Below are positions 1 through 10,358 of a DNA stretch of 20,348 nt, piece after piece. The position numbers were made by a program, and so were the translations under genes. The notes below the pieces were generated by a model, which was not told the DNA's origin, did no database searches, and worked only from the letters and a program-made list of their open reading frames with translations. The first letter of the stretch is position 1. Each line of letters begins with the position of its first letter. Source of the stretch: Armadillidium nasatum (Eukaryota; Arthropoda; Malacostraca; Isopoda; Armadillidiidae); the NCBI GenBank assembly GCA_009176605.1, contig SEYY01005345.1, positions 12,501 to 32,848 of the forward strand, in the 5' to 3' direction.

Positions 1-585
1 AGATTAAATGCAGAGGGAAATACAGAAGATGGAAGAGAGTTCCACAAGACAGAGGTGGCAGGAAAGAAAGAGGCACCACAGCGGACAAGCCTGGAGTTGC
101 CTATGTCCACGCAAAATTGATAAGCGGACATTGCACCCCTTGTGCTGCGAGGACGCCGCAAAGGTGGAGGTACACGGGTGGATAGTTCCCTCGAGCATTT
201 GCCACTGTAGTACCTATAGAAAAGTGACAAGGCACCAACATCACGTCGCAAAGATAAAGAATCAAGAGAAATTAGAAAGAGCGGGACAGTTTATAAGTCT
301 TTTAGCCTTTGACTCAACCCTATCCAAAAGACGGGTGAAACCTGAGCCACCCCAGATATGAGAGCAGTACTCCATACAAGGGCGGATGAGACCCTTGTAT
401 AATTGGAGTAACTGCGAGGAAGAAAAAATTCTCGCAGTCTAAACAGAACTCCCAGCTTCTTTGAGGCCGCCCTAGCAACCATTGTGATATGAGGTTTCCA
501 AGACATTTTTTTGTTTATGTGAAGGCCAAGGATGTTTATATTGTCAACAGGAGAGACGGGAGAACCATCGAAAGAAATAGAAAAG
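1..585 (-). pseudogene. LINE thumb and C-terminal region (frameshifted, cut by window)
   Basis: The minus strand encodes INILGLHINKKMSWKPHI, then ARAASKKLGVLFRLREFF in one frame. After a frameshift near 420-430 it reads blocks equivalent to MEYCSHIWGGS, LDRVESKAKRL and, further on, LWNSLPSSVFP. These are the usual C-terminal blocks of this LINE group and are alignable with the fragment at 5263-5818, though the two are clearly different subfamily members. The 3' UTR and tail lie outside the window. Confidence 0.7.
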
Positions 586-1250
586 TTAGGAGGTGTCTTT
601 GAGAGAGAGATTTCTAGAAGTTGAGTTTTTAAAGAGATTGAATTTCACAAGGTTGAGACGACCCCACTGGGAAATTCTATCCAGATCTGCAAGAATGGAA
701 TCGGAAAGATGAAGACGAGAAGCAACTCTAGATGCAAAGGAAGGAGCAGATTTGAAATGAGTAGAAGAATGGAGGGTTGAGTCATCGGCATATGAATGTA
801 TAGGGTTAGATGAACAGCTGAGAAGATCATTAATGAAAAGTAAGAATAGAGTAGGAGACAAGACAGAACCCTGAGGAACACCACTATTGACAGGAAAGGA
901 AGAAGAAGTCGCTCCATCAACAACAGCCGAAATGGAACGATTAGAAAGAAAACTAGACATAAGTAAGCAAAGAGAAGGAGGAAACCCAAAGGAGGGGAGC
1001 TTGGAAAGCAGTGACGCATGCCATACCCGGTCAAACGCCTTAGATATGTCAAGCGCCACCACGCAAGTCTCCCCGTGGTCCCTAAGGGCAGAAGACCATA
1101 GATCTGTGAGATAGGAAAGTATATCACCAGTAGACCTCAAACGACGAAAGCCATACTGATGATCAGAAAGAAGGGAATGAGATTCCAGATGATCTAAGAA
1201 GTGAGAGTTGAGAAGGGTTTCAAAGATCTTAGACAGAATACAAGTGAGAG
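586..1250 (-). pseudogene. LINE reverse transcriptase core
   Basis: An open frame of about 220 codons carries the catalytic RT blocks in order: STGDILSYLTDLW, motif A VALDISKAFDRVWH, motif B GVPQGSVLSPTLFLLFINDLL and motif C YADDSTLH. The catalytic aspartates of motifs A and C are all present. The frame breaks at about 600-625, where an A run is off by one or two bases; the next block then resumes in another frame. This is the clearest enzyme-coding segment in the window and supports LINE identity strongly. There is no right-arm partner below 1267. Confidence 0.8.
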
Positions 1251-1946
1251 CTATAGGCCATAGTTAGAAGGATCAGAGCGGCTACCTTTCTTCGGAATAG
1301 GTTGGACTATTGCGCGCTTCCAACACTGAGGGAAAGTACTAGTATTGAGGCATAGAGAGAAAAGTTGAACGAGGGACGGAGCCAGCTCAGAGGCACACTC
1401 CCTTAAAACTCTTGGAGGAATGCCATCCGGGCCGCTTGCCTTCCTAACGTTCATAGACTTCAGAAGCCCATGCACCTGGTCAAATGAAATCACAGGCAAA
1501 GGCATGGGACCTCTGAGAGGAGAAGAAGTAGGAGGAGGATTGCCGGAGTCGTCCAGGGTAGAATTAGAGGAGAATAGGAGGCCGAAGAGATTAGCCTTTT
1601 CAGTTGGAGTGTTAGCAACAGAACCATCAGAGCGAATAAGAGGAGGAAAGGAAGATTTACAGAAATTGTTGGAGATGTTTTTGGCAAGAGGCCAGAAAGA
1701 TTTTTCAGTAGGAGAATTTAGGAGCTCAGCACACCTTCGTTTGGTGAAAGTCTGCTTTGCTCGTCGAAGAATATCCCTGCAACGATTCCGATCTGAATGA
1801 AAATTAGCTAGAGTGATAGGAGAAGGAGAATTTTTCCACTGTCGATACGCAATGTCTCTAGCCTGAATGGCACGAGAACAAGCACGATCGAACCATGGAT
1901 TTTGAGGAGAGAAGGATTTAGTTGAAGAAGGAATGAACCTGCTCAT
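1251..1946 (-). pseudogene. LINE linker and N-terminal reverse transcriptase
   Basis: An uninterrupted 231-codon frame. It has a basic linker (RCRDILRRAKQTFTKRRC) followed by the N-terminal RT blocks: NVRKASGPDGIPPRVLREC near residues 166-184 and WKRAIVQPIPKKGSRSDPSNY near the end, typical of Jockey/CR1/I-group elements. It stops at NYGL because one base is missing from the expected NYRPIALT block, after which the RT resumes in another frame. The matching right-arm region (19.69-20.35 kb) has many small deletions and no comparable frame, so the left copy is better preserved. Confidence 0.75.
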
Positions 1947-2434
1947 CCCATCAACGATTACGGCCCCACCTTATCGGCAGAGACCGAAGCGTCTCCAGAG
2001 ACAAAGCAGTCACTCCAGGAATAGTTAGCGTAGAAGCAACGCAAAGCCCCCCAGTCAGCCCGATCAAAGTGCCAGAAGATACGCTTAGGGCAGGGTGGAG
2101 CAGTTGGAGAGAAAGCATGAAAATTAAGACAAAATTAGATTGTGGTCGGAGTTACCAATAGGTGCGAAGATAGCATATTTAAAGAGAGAAGGACTAGTAG
2201 TGAAGCATAAATCAAGAGTGTTCAAGAATTGGTTGGACGATCTGGAATGTGTGTTGGTTCTTTAATCAGTTGCTCCAGATCGTTGAGAATGCTGAATGAT
2301 TCGGCCTCCTCTCCCCCTGAATTGGTATGAGAGGAACCTAGCCATTCAGTGTTGTGTACGTTGAAATCCCTAAATAGAGGACCTCAGTATTTGGATGCGA
2401 AGATGTAACAGTCTCGTGAGAAGTAGTTAGGTAC
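1947..2434 (-). pseudogene. LINE endonuclease, C-terminal part (frameshifted)
   Basis: The catalytic remainder of the endonuclease is spread over several frames. Comparison with the right arm (19210-19680) shows the expected LYLGDFNVHNTEW block and, later, NSDHNLICLNFH, which carries the conserved Asp-His pair of APE nucleases. Here a G in a short G run before the DFN block is missing, adding a second frameshift. The endonuclease of this copy is therefore dead, although its motifs can still be recognised piece by piece. Confidence 0.65.
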
Positions 2435-2809
2435 TCAAAAAAAGGTAGAAAAATCTGTTCTATTAGGAGAACAGTAGCAGAAGCACAAGATTATTGAAGT
2501 GGTAGGAAGAAAGATTTTAAGCCACAGAACATCGAAGTTAGGAGATTCAAGATTCACAAGACGTGTTACCGGAGTGTTGGTGTTAACGTAGGCACAAACT
2601 CCACCCTTAGAACGGAAATTATGAAATAAGTTATAGTTAGATATATTAAAAAAGTTAGGAGAGGAATTCTTTGATATCTGGGTCTCAGACAAGAGTAAAA
2701 GGTTAGGATGAGAATTAGAGAGATGGTATTCCACAGAAGCTAAGTTAGAGCGTAAGCCACGGATGTTGGTGAAGTGTACAGAGAACCCACGTCTGCGCAC
2801 ACCTGCCAT
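2435..2809 (-). pseudogene. LINE APE endonuclease, N-terminal part
   Basis: A 124-codon frame starts at an ATG (MAGVRRRGFSVHFTNIRG) and has the opening motifs of the apurinic-like endonuclease of LINEs: TNIRGL near residues 14-19, and LLLLSETQIS near residues 37-46 with the conserved Glu. This enzyme nicks target DNA to prime reverse transcription. The frame ends at FSTFF because a T run has seven bases here and six in the right-arm copy, which reads through to FEYLTTS. The start is supported by conservation in both arms and by the long ORF-less leader upstream. Confidence 0.75.
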
Positions 2810-2863
2810 TCTTCACAAACACTTGCGTTCAACAGACAAACAAACAGCCAATCTAGCAAACTG

Positions 2864-3092
2864 ACAAACACAAACAATCACACGAGCAAATAGACAGACT
2901 AACGAAGAGACAAACAAAACAAAATAAAAACCGAAAATGCTTATGTTAAAAACAAATATTAAAACGTTAAAAACACAAACACAAACAATCACACGAGCAA
3001 ACGGTCAAACAAACAAAGAGACAAACAAAAAAAAAAAAAAATAAAAACCGAAATAATACTTATGTTAAAAACAAATATTAAAACGTTAAAAC
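2864..3092 (-). repeat. Tandem duplication in LINE 5' UTR, left
   Basis: Two copies of a unit of about 110-119 bp lie head to tail. Each holds CACACGAGCAAA (at 2880 and again at 2990), a GAGACAAACAAA block, ATAAAAACCGAAA, and TTATGTTAAAAACAAATATT followed by AAAACGTTAA (at about 2961 and 3080). The second copy differs mainly by a longer A run. It sits directly upstream (in element sense) of the ATG at 2809. Repeated promoter units occur in some LINE 5' ends; a promoter role here is inference. Confidence 0.8.
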
Positions 3093-3431
3093 CAATTAAG
3101 GAACTATATAACTTAAAAACTATTTCTGTTTAAAACAAAATTTTCACTAAAAACTTATCTTAAATTTTTTTCAATCACTGAGTTGATCCCGTTGTAAATT
3201 AAACCACTATAGATACTAAATTTTAAAACGCAAAAAAAAAATTCTAAAACAAATATACACAGTAGATTAACAATTAATTATAAACGTTTAAAAACAACGG
3301 ATACACTAAAATGCACTTAAACACAAATTAAAACGCTTAAGATAAAAAAAAAACACAAACACAACACAGAGAACACACTAGACACAACCATCCACCATGA
3401 AAGCTAAACTATATATCTATGGTACTGGGGT

Positions 3432-3838
<407 letters not shown>

Positions 3839-4399
3839 GAAAAATTCTGTGATACTACTGTAGTATGTGAAAAAAAGTTCTTTCAACTTCATAGGGTGAT
3901 TTTATCAAACTGCAGTGATTACTTTGAAGATATTTTTGATAAAACTCCTTGTAAACATCCTTTCATTGTTTTGAAAGATGTTACTGCAAAGGAGTTTAAG
4001 CTTATACTCGACTTCATTTACAGAGGAGAGGTTGAAATTTGTCAAAGTGAGTTGAATAAGTTTTTGGATATAGCGAAAGGATTGAAAATTCGAGGAATCA
4101 AAACTGCAACAGTTTTAATAAGTGAAAAACATTGCGAAAATGGAGAGGTTAACAAAATAGATAATAAATTATCGCATAATGATTCTGATATTGTGGAAGT
4201 AGGAAAACACTCAAAATCTTTTACAAAAAAGAAACGAAAATTAGATGTTGAAAGTTTGACTCGTCATTCAAATGAAGAGGATGACATTCAATTTGAGTTT
4301 ATACGCACAAAAAGTAGAAACAAGAAGAAAATAAAATATGAGAAATCTAATGAAAATTCTAAACAAACTACTTTTGAAGTTGCAGTTGTAAAAGAAAAG
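3839..4399 (+). CDS. BTB/POZ domain exon (partial host-type gene), left copy
   Basis: A 561-bp open exon (187 codons exactly, so phase 0 at both ends) lies between TTTTTCAG and a GTAAGG donor. The first 85 or so codons are most of an arthropod-type BTB domain: CDTTVVCEKKFFQLHRVIL, NCSDYFEDIF, HPFIVLKDVTAKEF and LILDFIYRGEVEI, ending in a LKIRGIKT block. The N-terminal BTB strand expected before it must be in an upstream exon. The second half is charged and low in complexity, with KKKRKLD and RNKKKIK as possible nuclear localisation signals. BTB proteins of this type (lola, tramtrack, broad-like) dimerise and usually carry DNA-binding domains in later exons, not seen here. Reading past the donor gives only six more codons before a stop. 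The right-arm copy encodes the same protein. The exact gene is not identified. Confidence 0.8.
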
Positions 4400-4687
4400 G
4401 TAAGGGTAGTACAGTAATTTAAAGTATATTTATCAGAATAAATTTTTTTAAAGCCTTGTATGGTAATGTGGTTTTTGAAAATGCTATCTAAAATAACATT
4501 TTAATATTCATTAAAACAAATTAATGATTACAAAAATGTTAGGAAAACATTTTGTTGGATTTATTTTTATATATTGTTTTAATTATTATTTTAAAAAATT
4601 ATTTTTGATTATATATTTAAATAATCATACTATATAATACATTTAACTTACATTTTTGTTGTTTATATTACATAAAATTAAGTAATT
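4400..4687 (+). other. Presumed intron downstream of BTB exon, left
   Basis: It begins with GTAAGG and is very AT-rich with stops in all frames. It differs from its mirror (17000-17283) at only about three small indels in T/A runs. I see no further exon before the (AT)n array. Confidence 0.55.
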
Positions 4688-4806
<119 letters not shown>

Positions 4807-5061
4807 AAGATGGAGTGAAGTATCGGGAAAGTTTATTATATTGGGTATCAATATGTAAAACTTTTGTAAGTATCGGTAAAAATCAACCGAACAATACAAG
4901 AATCTTACATGAAAAAGAAGTGGTAATTTTTGTAGAAAAAAAATAAGCTGCGCCTTCACAGAGGCTTGTCACATTTTAAAATATTTTTATTATTATTATT
5001 ATTGAGTAGGAATAAAAGTTACGTTTCCTCGAGATCAAGTGGGTATATTTAATTATAGGGT

Positions 5062-5160
5062 GGATACTAATTATATAAAAAAACTTTGGGATATTATTAA
5101 ACATGTTGTGCTGGACAATTTTTTTTTTCAATGAACCCAGGTTGGGAAATGCACAGTTAA
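5062..5160 (+). repeat. Unclassified interspersed repeat, copy A left
   Basis: It begins with GATACTAATTATAT, passes through GGGATATTATTAAACATG and TTGTGC, and ends with AATGAACCCAGGT then GGGAAATGCACA. The same series of blocks, about 75-80 percent alike by eye, is found at 14624-14716 (copy B right) and in mirror at 6968-7060 and 16524-16621. It has no convincing frame. I do not recognise the family. Confidence 0.6.
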
Positions 5161-5262
5161 AGAGATAATATAGATGCCCATCCATGCCTGTGGATGGGTC
5201 GAATGTATGGTAGACCTGTGTAGCCTCTATTACTACTTAGTAACAGCTATAAAATTAGGATA

Positions 5263-5818
5263 TTTTTTTTTTTATGTCACCACCCACAGGCAGGGCCCTT
5301 TTTAAGGAGGGGAATAATTTAGGAATAAAGGAAAACTTATCCAATCCAAAGTGTAAGGTAAAACCCTGAGGTGTGCGCAGATGAAGACTTTAAAGAAAGG
5401 AAGATAAAAAACTGCAGGAAAAACAAGAGATGGCAGAGAGTTCCACAGCATAGAGGTGATCGAAAAGGAGAAGGTACCAAAATGAACAAGTCTGGAGTTT
5501 GCATTACTCACATTGTTCTTATGTGAGCAAGGCATCTCGTGCTACGTAATGGAGGTGAGGTCAGTTCTCTCGAGCACATGCCTTTGTAGTAGCTATAGAA
5601 AAGAATACATCAATGACACATCGCAGAATAAGAGGGTCAAGGGAGTTTGAAAATAGGGGACAGTTCCTTAGTCTTTTAGCTTTAGACTCAACCCTGTCCA
5701 AAGGAAGGGTAGGATCTGGAGCCCGCCCAAATGTGAGAACAGTACTCCAATCAAAAAGTATAATGCTTAGCAGCTGCGGATAGGGAAGTATCTTTCCCAA
5801 AAGTAATGGAATAAGCAA
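5263..5818 (-). mobile_element. 5'-truncated LINE 3' fragment with poly(A), left
   Basis: In minus sense it starts in the RT thumb region (GKILPYPQLLS), then gives blocks equivalent to HIWAGS, LDRVESKAKRLRNCPLFSN and SLDPLILR, and later SMLWNSLPSLVFP. It ends after TGTGGGTGGTGACAT with an 11-A tail (T run at 5263-5273). That is the usual product of incomplete reverse transcription of a LINE. Blocks are shared with 1-506 but the sequence differs throughout, so it is a different subfamily. Frameshifts break the coding part. Confidence 0.75.
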
Positions 5819-5945
5819 GCATAAGGTGTATGTATGTAATGCAATTTACTGATATTGTGTCTCTAGACCGACTGGGGCTCCAGCCCTGGCTAAAAAATCA
5901 GAGGAAAACGAAGTTTGCCTGTCGGGGTTAAAATGGCAAATTATG

Positions 5946-6245
5946 CATTTTAATGGTGAATTAAATAAAAAAAAATATAAGAAAATTAAGATTTTTTCTT
6001 TTTTTTTTCAATATTTTCTTTTCCTTTTCTGTTTCTTTTGACTTCTCCTTTTCTGCTAGTAAATGTTCATCTTTGTGTTTTGATTTTACATGCCTCCAAA
6101 AAGATTTGGTTTAAAAATTTTTACTTGTGGCACCCGGAGGTTCTCTTCTAATTTCCTGACTGCACATGTTACTTTTAGCTATTTCGAGCCTATCCTGAAA
6201 CATTGTAAAGTACTCCCATACTGCTGAAGCTGATCTTTTAGCCAT
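5946..6245 (-). pseudogene. BED-type zinc finger fragment of a hAT transposase, left
   Basis: From an ATG at 6245 that follows a CTTTCAG acceptor-like site, the minus strand reads MAKRSASAVWEYFTMFQDRL, then SNMCSQEI, and after an in-frame TAA, SFWRHVKSKHKDEH followed by a Lys/Glu-rich tail. This is the BED finger layout (WxYF, Cx2C, Hx4H), used by hAT transposases and ZBED proteins to bind DNA. The first zinc-ligand Cys is Ser here, and the stop splits the finger, so it is non-functional. No RNase H-like or dimerisation domain follows. Confidence 0.6.
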
Positions 6246-6641
6246 AGTGACTGAAAGTATAAACAATATAATAATTTTGAAATATTGTAGCGTAGCTAAA
6301 TGATACAAGTTTGATTCATAGCAATGAAATAACATTGATGTGTATAAATACAGGTTATAATGATAATTTTATATCTTACATTTTTTCAAAGTTTACCTTC
6401 CATTAATTTAAGTGAATGTTGGATATTCTACTCCTTCCTTATAATTAAATAAACCTCAATTAAATTTATATCTAATTTTTTTAAAGTAAAATTTCAGTGC
6501 TTTTGACCTCTACAAATTTTAGGCAACCTCGTCCCCAGCCTCGGAAAAATTCCCTAATTATGTCGGTAATAATGGTTCGTTATCTTTATTGTCAACAGAC
6601 TTACATATTACTTATGTATCTGCGTACAAACGACAACGGTC
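6246..6641. other. AT-rich non-coding stretch, left
   Basis: About 400 bp with no coding frame or repeat that I can name, apart from the acceptor-like CTTTCAG next to the BED ATG. It is mirrored with few differences at 15043-15434. Confidence 0.5.
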
Positions 6642-6827
6642 ATGAGTCAGGCCAAGTATCTAATAGATAAGCCCGCAACAGACCTCCGTCATCTACAGAA
6701 GATGGGTGAAAGCGAACACCTGATATCCCCCACAGCAGATTGTAGATGGCTTGGTGGTGTTCGTATACCTGTGATGAAGGACACTATTCTCCGGTGCGTT
6801 ACAAATGATCAACTGAGCAGCTCCTGA
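6642..6827 (+). CDS. Small ORF of unknown function, left
   Basis: A 61-codon ATG frame starting MSQAKYLIDKPATDLRHLQK, with LISPTADCRWLGGVRIPVM in the second half. The mirror copy at 14857-15042 gives the same protein. The region has higher GC than its surroundings, and the sequence downstream (AATAAATATT at about 6890) could be a polyadenylation signal, so it may be the end of a longer transposon gene. I do not recognise it. Identity between the arms is not evidence of selection, because flanking non-coding DNA is nearly as similar. Confidence 0.2.
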   Translation: MSQAKYLIDKPATDLRHLQKMGESEHLISPTADCRWLGGVRIPVMKDTILRCVTNDQLSSS

Positions 6828-6967
6828 ACCCTTACCAGTCTTATTGGACCAGGATGTTAAATTACCTACATGGTTATTGTTTTCGATGAATAAATATTAT
6901 AATATACGGGTGTTTCAATATGTTTTGTATCTACCTCAACACATGGGAGTGAGTGGACTATGTCTAC

Positions 6968-7060
6968 TCAATGTGCATTTCTCGACCTAGGTTCATTAAA
7001 TATGTATGCCCGCACAGCATGTTTATTAAGATCCCAGGGTTTGTTGATATAATTAGTATC
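6968..7060 (-). repeat. Unclassified interspersed repeat, copy B left
   Basis: This is the reverse complement of the copy at 14624-14716, with GATACTAATTATAT at its 5' end (minus sense) and AACCTAGGT then GAGAAATGCACA at its 3' end. It is joined at about 7061 to a short (AC)n run and then the (AT)n array at 7099. Confidence 0.6.
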
Positions 7061-7061
7061 G

Positions 7062-7551
<490 letters not shown>

Positions 7552-7805
7552 ATGAACAAACCTTGGTACACGTGTGAGAATAGTGTTTACATCACAATAA
7601 GTTTTGGAAGTGATCGCCATTATTATCAAGGCATACCTGCAAATGCTTTTCCATATTATAGAAGGTTGCCACCAAAGCCCGCCAGAAATGACACAATATT
7701 TTAAGAAGGACTAAATTACGTACATGTTCATGTTGGACGTGTCTTGTGGCAAGTGGCGTTACTTCATGATTCTACCTCGCTAATCACATACCAAGGTTTG
7801 TTCAT
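7552..7805. mobile_element. Candidate MITE with 17-bp terminal inverted repeats, left
   Basis: A 254-bp unit bounded by ATGAACAAACCTTGGTA at 7552-7568 and its exact reverse complement at 7789-7805; the similarity continues weakly inward (CACGTG against TGTG). The interior has no credible coding frame. Size, TIRs and lack of a gene fit a non-autonomous DNA transposon. I see no clear target duplication, so the superfamily is open. Confidence 0.6.
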
Positions 7806-8039
7806 AGCAAATTTTATTATGACCAGTACTAAGGCCGACAGCTAGTAGGATACCCAATATTAAACTATTTTAAATTATATATATGTATTTAAACATTTGA
7901 ATAAAGAGAAGACAATTTAAATCTTCATTACTATAAAATTAAAATAATGGAAATTTTTTAAAATATACTTTTTCAATTTCATCATCATCGTCAGATTTAC
8001 TATAATCATAATCGTTAAAAAATTCTTAATTGTACCAGC

Positions 8040-8208
<169 letters not shown>

Positions 8209-8453
8209 CGAACAAGGCTTGTGGGATAGAATCCATTTTGATAGACCAAAGTTTCATATTTTGTGTAGCAATGTGACTTCAAAAAACTAGATGGTACAGA
8301 TAGTAGAAAACCTAAATTTTATGGTCTTTGATTATTTTTCACTCGGTTTCAACCTTTATGAACTTGGTAAACAAAAAAATTGATACCGGTATTGGTTACT
8401 TCTAATGGTATCGTATTAGTATCTATTAAAATTTTGGTATTTCTCCATCTCTA

Positions 8454-8852
8454 ACATATATCCCTAATGTGTCTCATAACACTAAAATGTTTCTAGGAAA
8501 TTGAACAGGTAAAGATGGTTTGAAATGTGTTATCTTTTATTATATGTTAACGTAATGTGTGCAGTTACTTTTTACAGTTGTTAAGTTAATATGGCTTTAC
8601 ATGGACACCAATGGACATTTTGGCTGTACACTGAACTGACCTCTAAAAAATGTAACTACTGCGTATGATCGAAGTTGACTATTTGAAATATTTGTAAAGT
8701 CAAGTAAGTGAAGGATGTTAAAAGTTGGAAAAAACATTAGGTAAAGAAAACTTTTAGGAACTCTCTGATCTGCTGATTGTTCCTTCATAAGATCATCCTT
8801 ATTAGGATGCACATTATTATAAAGTAATTTTTTTTTTTAAAAACGAACTTAC
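8454..8852. other. Non-hAT flank with an identical small ORF, left
   Basis: The 400 bp between the hAT end and the next (AT)n array. It contains a 71-codon minus-strand frame (8597-8812, MHPNKDDLMKEQSADQRVPK at the start) that is unchanged in the right arm (12775-12990). There is no recognisable domain, and the residue composition looks like chance translation of T-rich DNA. I would not annotate it as a gene. Confidence 0.35.
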
Positions 8853-8972
<120 letters not shown>

Positions 8973-9064
8973 ATGATAGAAAGATTCGTTCTTTGAGAAC
9001 TTTAAATGTAGGACAAAAAGGATTGAGAGAACGGCCGCAAACATTAACAACTTTATTCATTTAT

Positions 9065-9114
9065 TCGTGTTTGTATATACAAACACGACCGACCTATTAC
9101 AAAGGTCATCTTCA
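9065..9114 (-). other. Degraded hammerhead-like motif and 24-bp palindrome, left outer terminus
   Basis: Positions 9065-9088 form a perfect 24-bp palindrome (12-bp half GTGTTTGTAT preceded by TC). Next to it is GACCTATTACAAAGGTC. Compared with the right-arm copy (12468-12523), five bases around the GAAA core are lost, so this copy cannot have a hammerhead core. Confidence 0.4.
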
Positions 9115-9203
9115 AGACATTTGAAGATTTGATAGATGTTTGAAATAATAGAATAATAATATAATATATAATAAGTAATAATAATAAGAATAATATTAAT
9201 AGT

Positions 9204-9416
9204 AAGCAATAATTGTACAATTGTATTCGTAGACTACACAGGACTGTAGCAGTGGAGGAAGAGACTCTTTAACTTTAAAGAAAGATCCAATAGTGAGATT
9301 ATTAGTGAATGAGTGTCGGCGTTGTAGGAAGGGATAGAAGCGATCAATGAGATGATTGATATATTTGGCTAGTTGGGAACTATGGATGCCAATGTACGGG
9401 TATTTAAAATATGCAT

Positions 9417-9449
<33 letters not shown>

Positions 9450-10207
9450 AGGCTGTTAGGACGGGAGATGGTTGGTAATATATTTTATCCAAATATAGAC
9501 ATATTTGTTTGGAAATGGTATTTGTTGAGAAACGGTTATTTTTAAAAATTTGGAAATTGTGCATAATTCAAGATGGAATGTGGTGTAAGTGGAACTATGT
9601 GTATAGACTCTTTGAATCATAGTGGATATACTATTAATCTTGTATTTTAAATAATTAAAGATAAAGTAATTTTTGCTTTGTGGTGTGTGTGTCTTTTTTC
9701 GATGAACTGATGTGTTGTAAGAGTTATTGTGTCTGGTGATTTCTACGTCAGGAAGGGAAGTTTGTTATTGGATTCTGTGTCCATGGTAAAATTGATGTTA
9801 GGGTGGAGACTGTTAAGAAAATCAAAGAATTGGATGGCTTCAGCTTCATTATGAAAAAGTGCGAAGGTGTCGTCAACATAACGTCTATAAAAAATTGGCG
9901 TGACAGGAAGCCTGATAAAATCTGTCTTCAAGATGATTTAAGAAAAGATTGGCTAAGGTCGGTCCTAAAGGTGATCCCATGACTACACCATCTATTTGGA
10001 GTCTATAAGGAGTCAGAGGAAGCCAGGGTTAACAATTCCTTGAAGGTTTGTTTATTAACTGTAAGAAGAGAACTGAAGAGGTAGTTGTAAACTTTATTTG
10101 TTATAATATTAATGGTTTCTAACAGGGGGACATTAGTGAATAATGATTATACATAAAAGAAAACCATAAAAGAGTTAGTTGATTGAGACTTAATGTCATT
10201 CACAAAT
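9204..10207 (-). pseudogene. PLE reverse transcriptase pseudogene, left
   Basis: Minus-sense blocks in order: NARSFVNDIKSQ, SLFTNVPLLETINI (motif A region), KQTFKELLTLASS, DGVVMGSPLGPTLANLFL (motif B), RRYVDDTFALF (motif C) and KLPFLT, then after a run encoding lysines the C-terminal block YPYIGIHSSQLAKYI and GSFFKVKESLPPLLQSCVVY. This is the usual PLE order up to where GIY-YIG should begin. Motif A has lost its Asp (FYV with a stop, in place of the usual FDV). There is an extra base near 9905-9915 and a missing base near 9758, so the frame ends at PFLT. The YVDD aspartates are retained. Confidence 0.75.
9420..9448. repeat. Poly(T)/poly(A) tract inside the PLE, left
   Basis: A run of about 29 T (A on the coding strand) lies in the linker between the RT and the C-terminal PLE block, where it would encode lysines. 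The mirror run is at 12131-12159. Confidence 0.9.
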
Positions 10208-10358
10208 GATCGAGCATTTTTTTTACTGAATACTGATATTTATGGCAATTATTATGGTATTATTTATTTTATTTTATTAATATTATTCTTATTATAATAT
10301 TATTATTATTATTCATATATTATTATTACTATAACATTATTCATAATCTGCAGATGTA

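Larger units (their letters stand above)
1..3395 (-). mobile_element. Jockey/CR1-like non-LTR retrotransposon (LINE), left copy
   Basis: On the minus strand this reads 5' UTR (about 3395-2810), APE endonuclease, linker, reverse transcriptase and C-terminal region, continuing to the window start. It shows one ORF of the endonuclease-RT type; I see no ORF1/gag. The 5' boundary is set only roughly, where the mirrored LINE-like sequence meets an (AT)n array. It lies antisense to the BTB exon. The domain order and RT motifs support the Jockey/CR1 group; I cannot assign the exact clade. Confidence 0.8.

Noticed and set aside
887-1114. Plus-strand frames across the LINE RT (also 1420-1800 and 8-361)
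   Set aside because: They are shadows of the minus-strand LINE coding region, which has the RT and C-terminal motifs.
8597-8812. 71-codon ORF conserved in both arms as a gene
   Set aside because: Flanking non-coding bases are equally conserved, so identity reflects the palindrome; no recognisable domain or splice/promoter context.
9196-9300. GIY-YIG endonuclease domain of the PLE
   Set aside because: The coding similarity stops at CVVYEYNC, where the domain should begin; ATT/AAT repeats and the terminal repeat follow.
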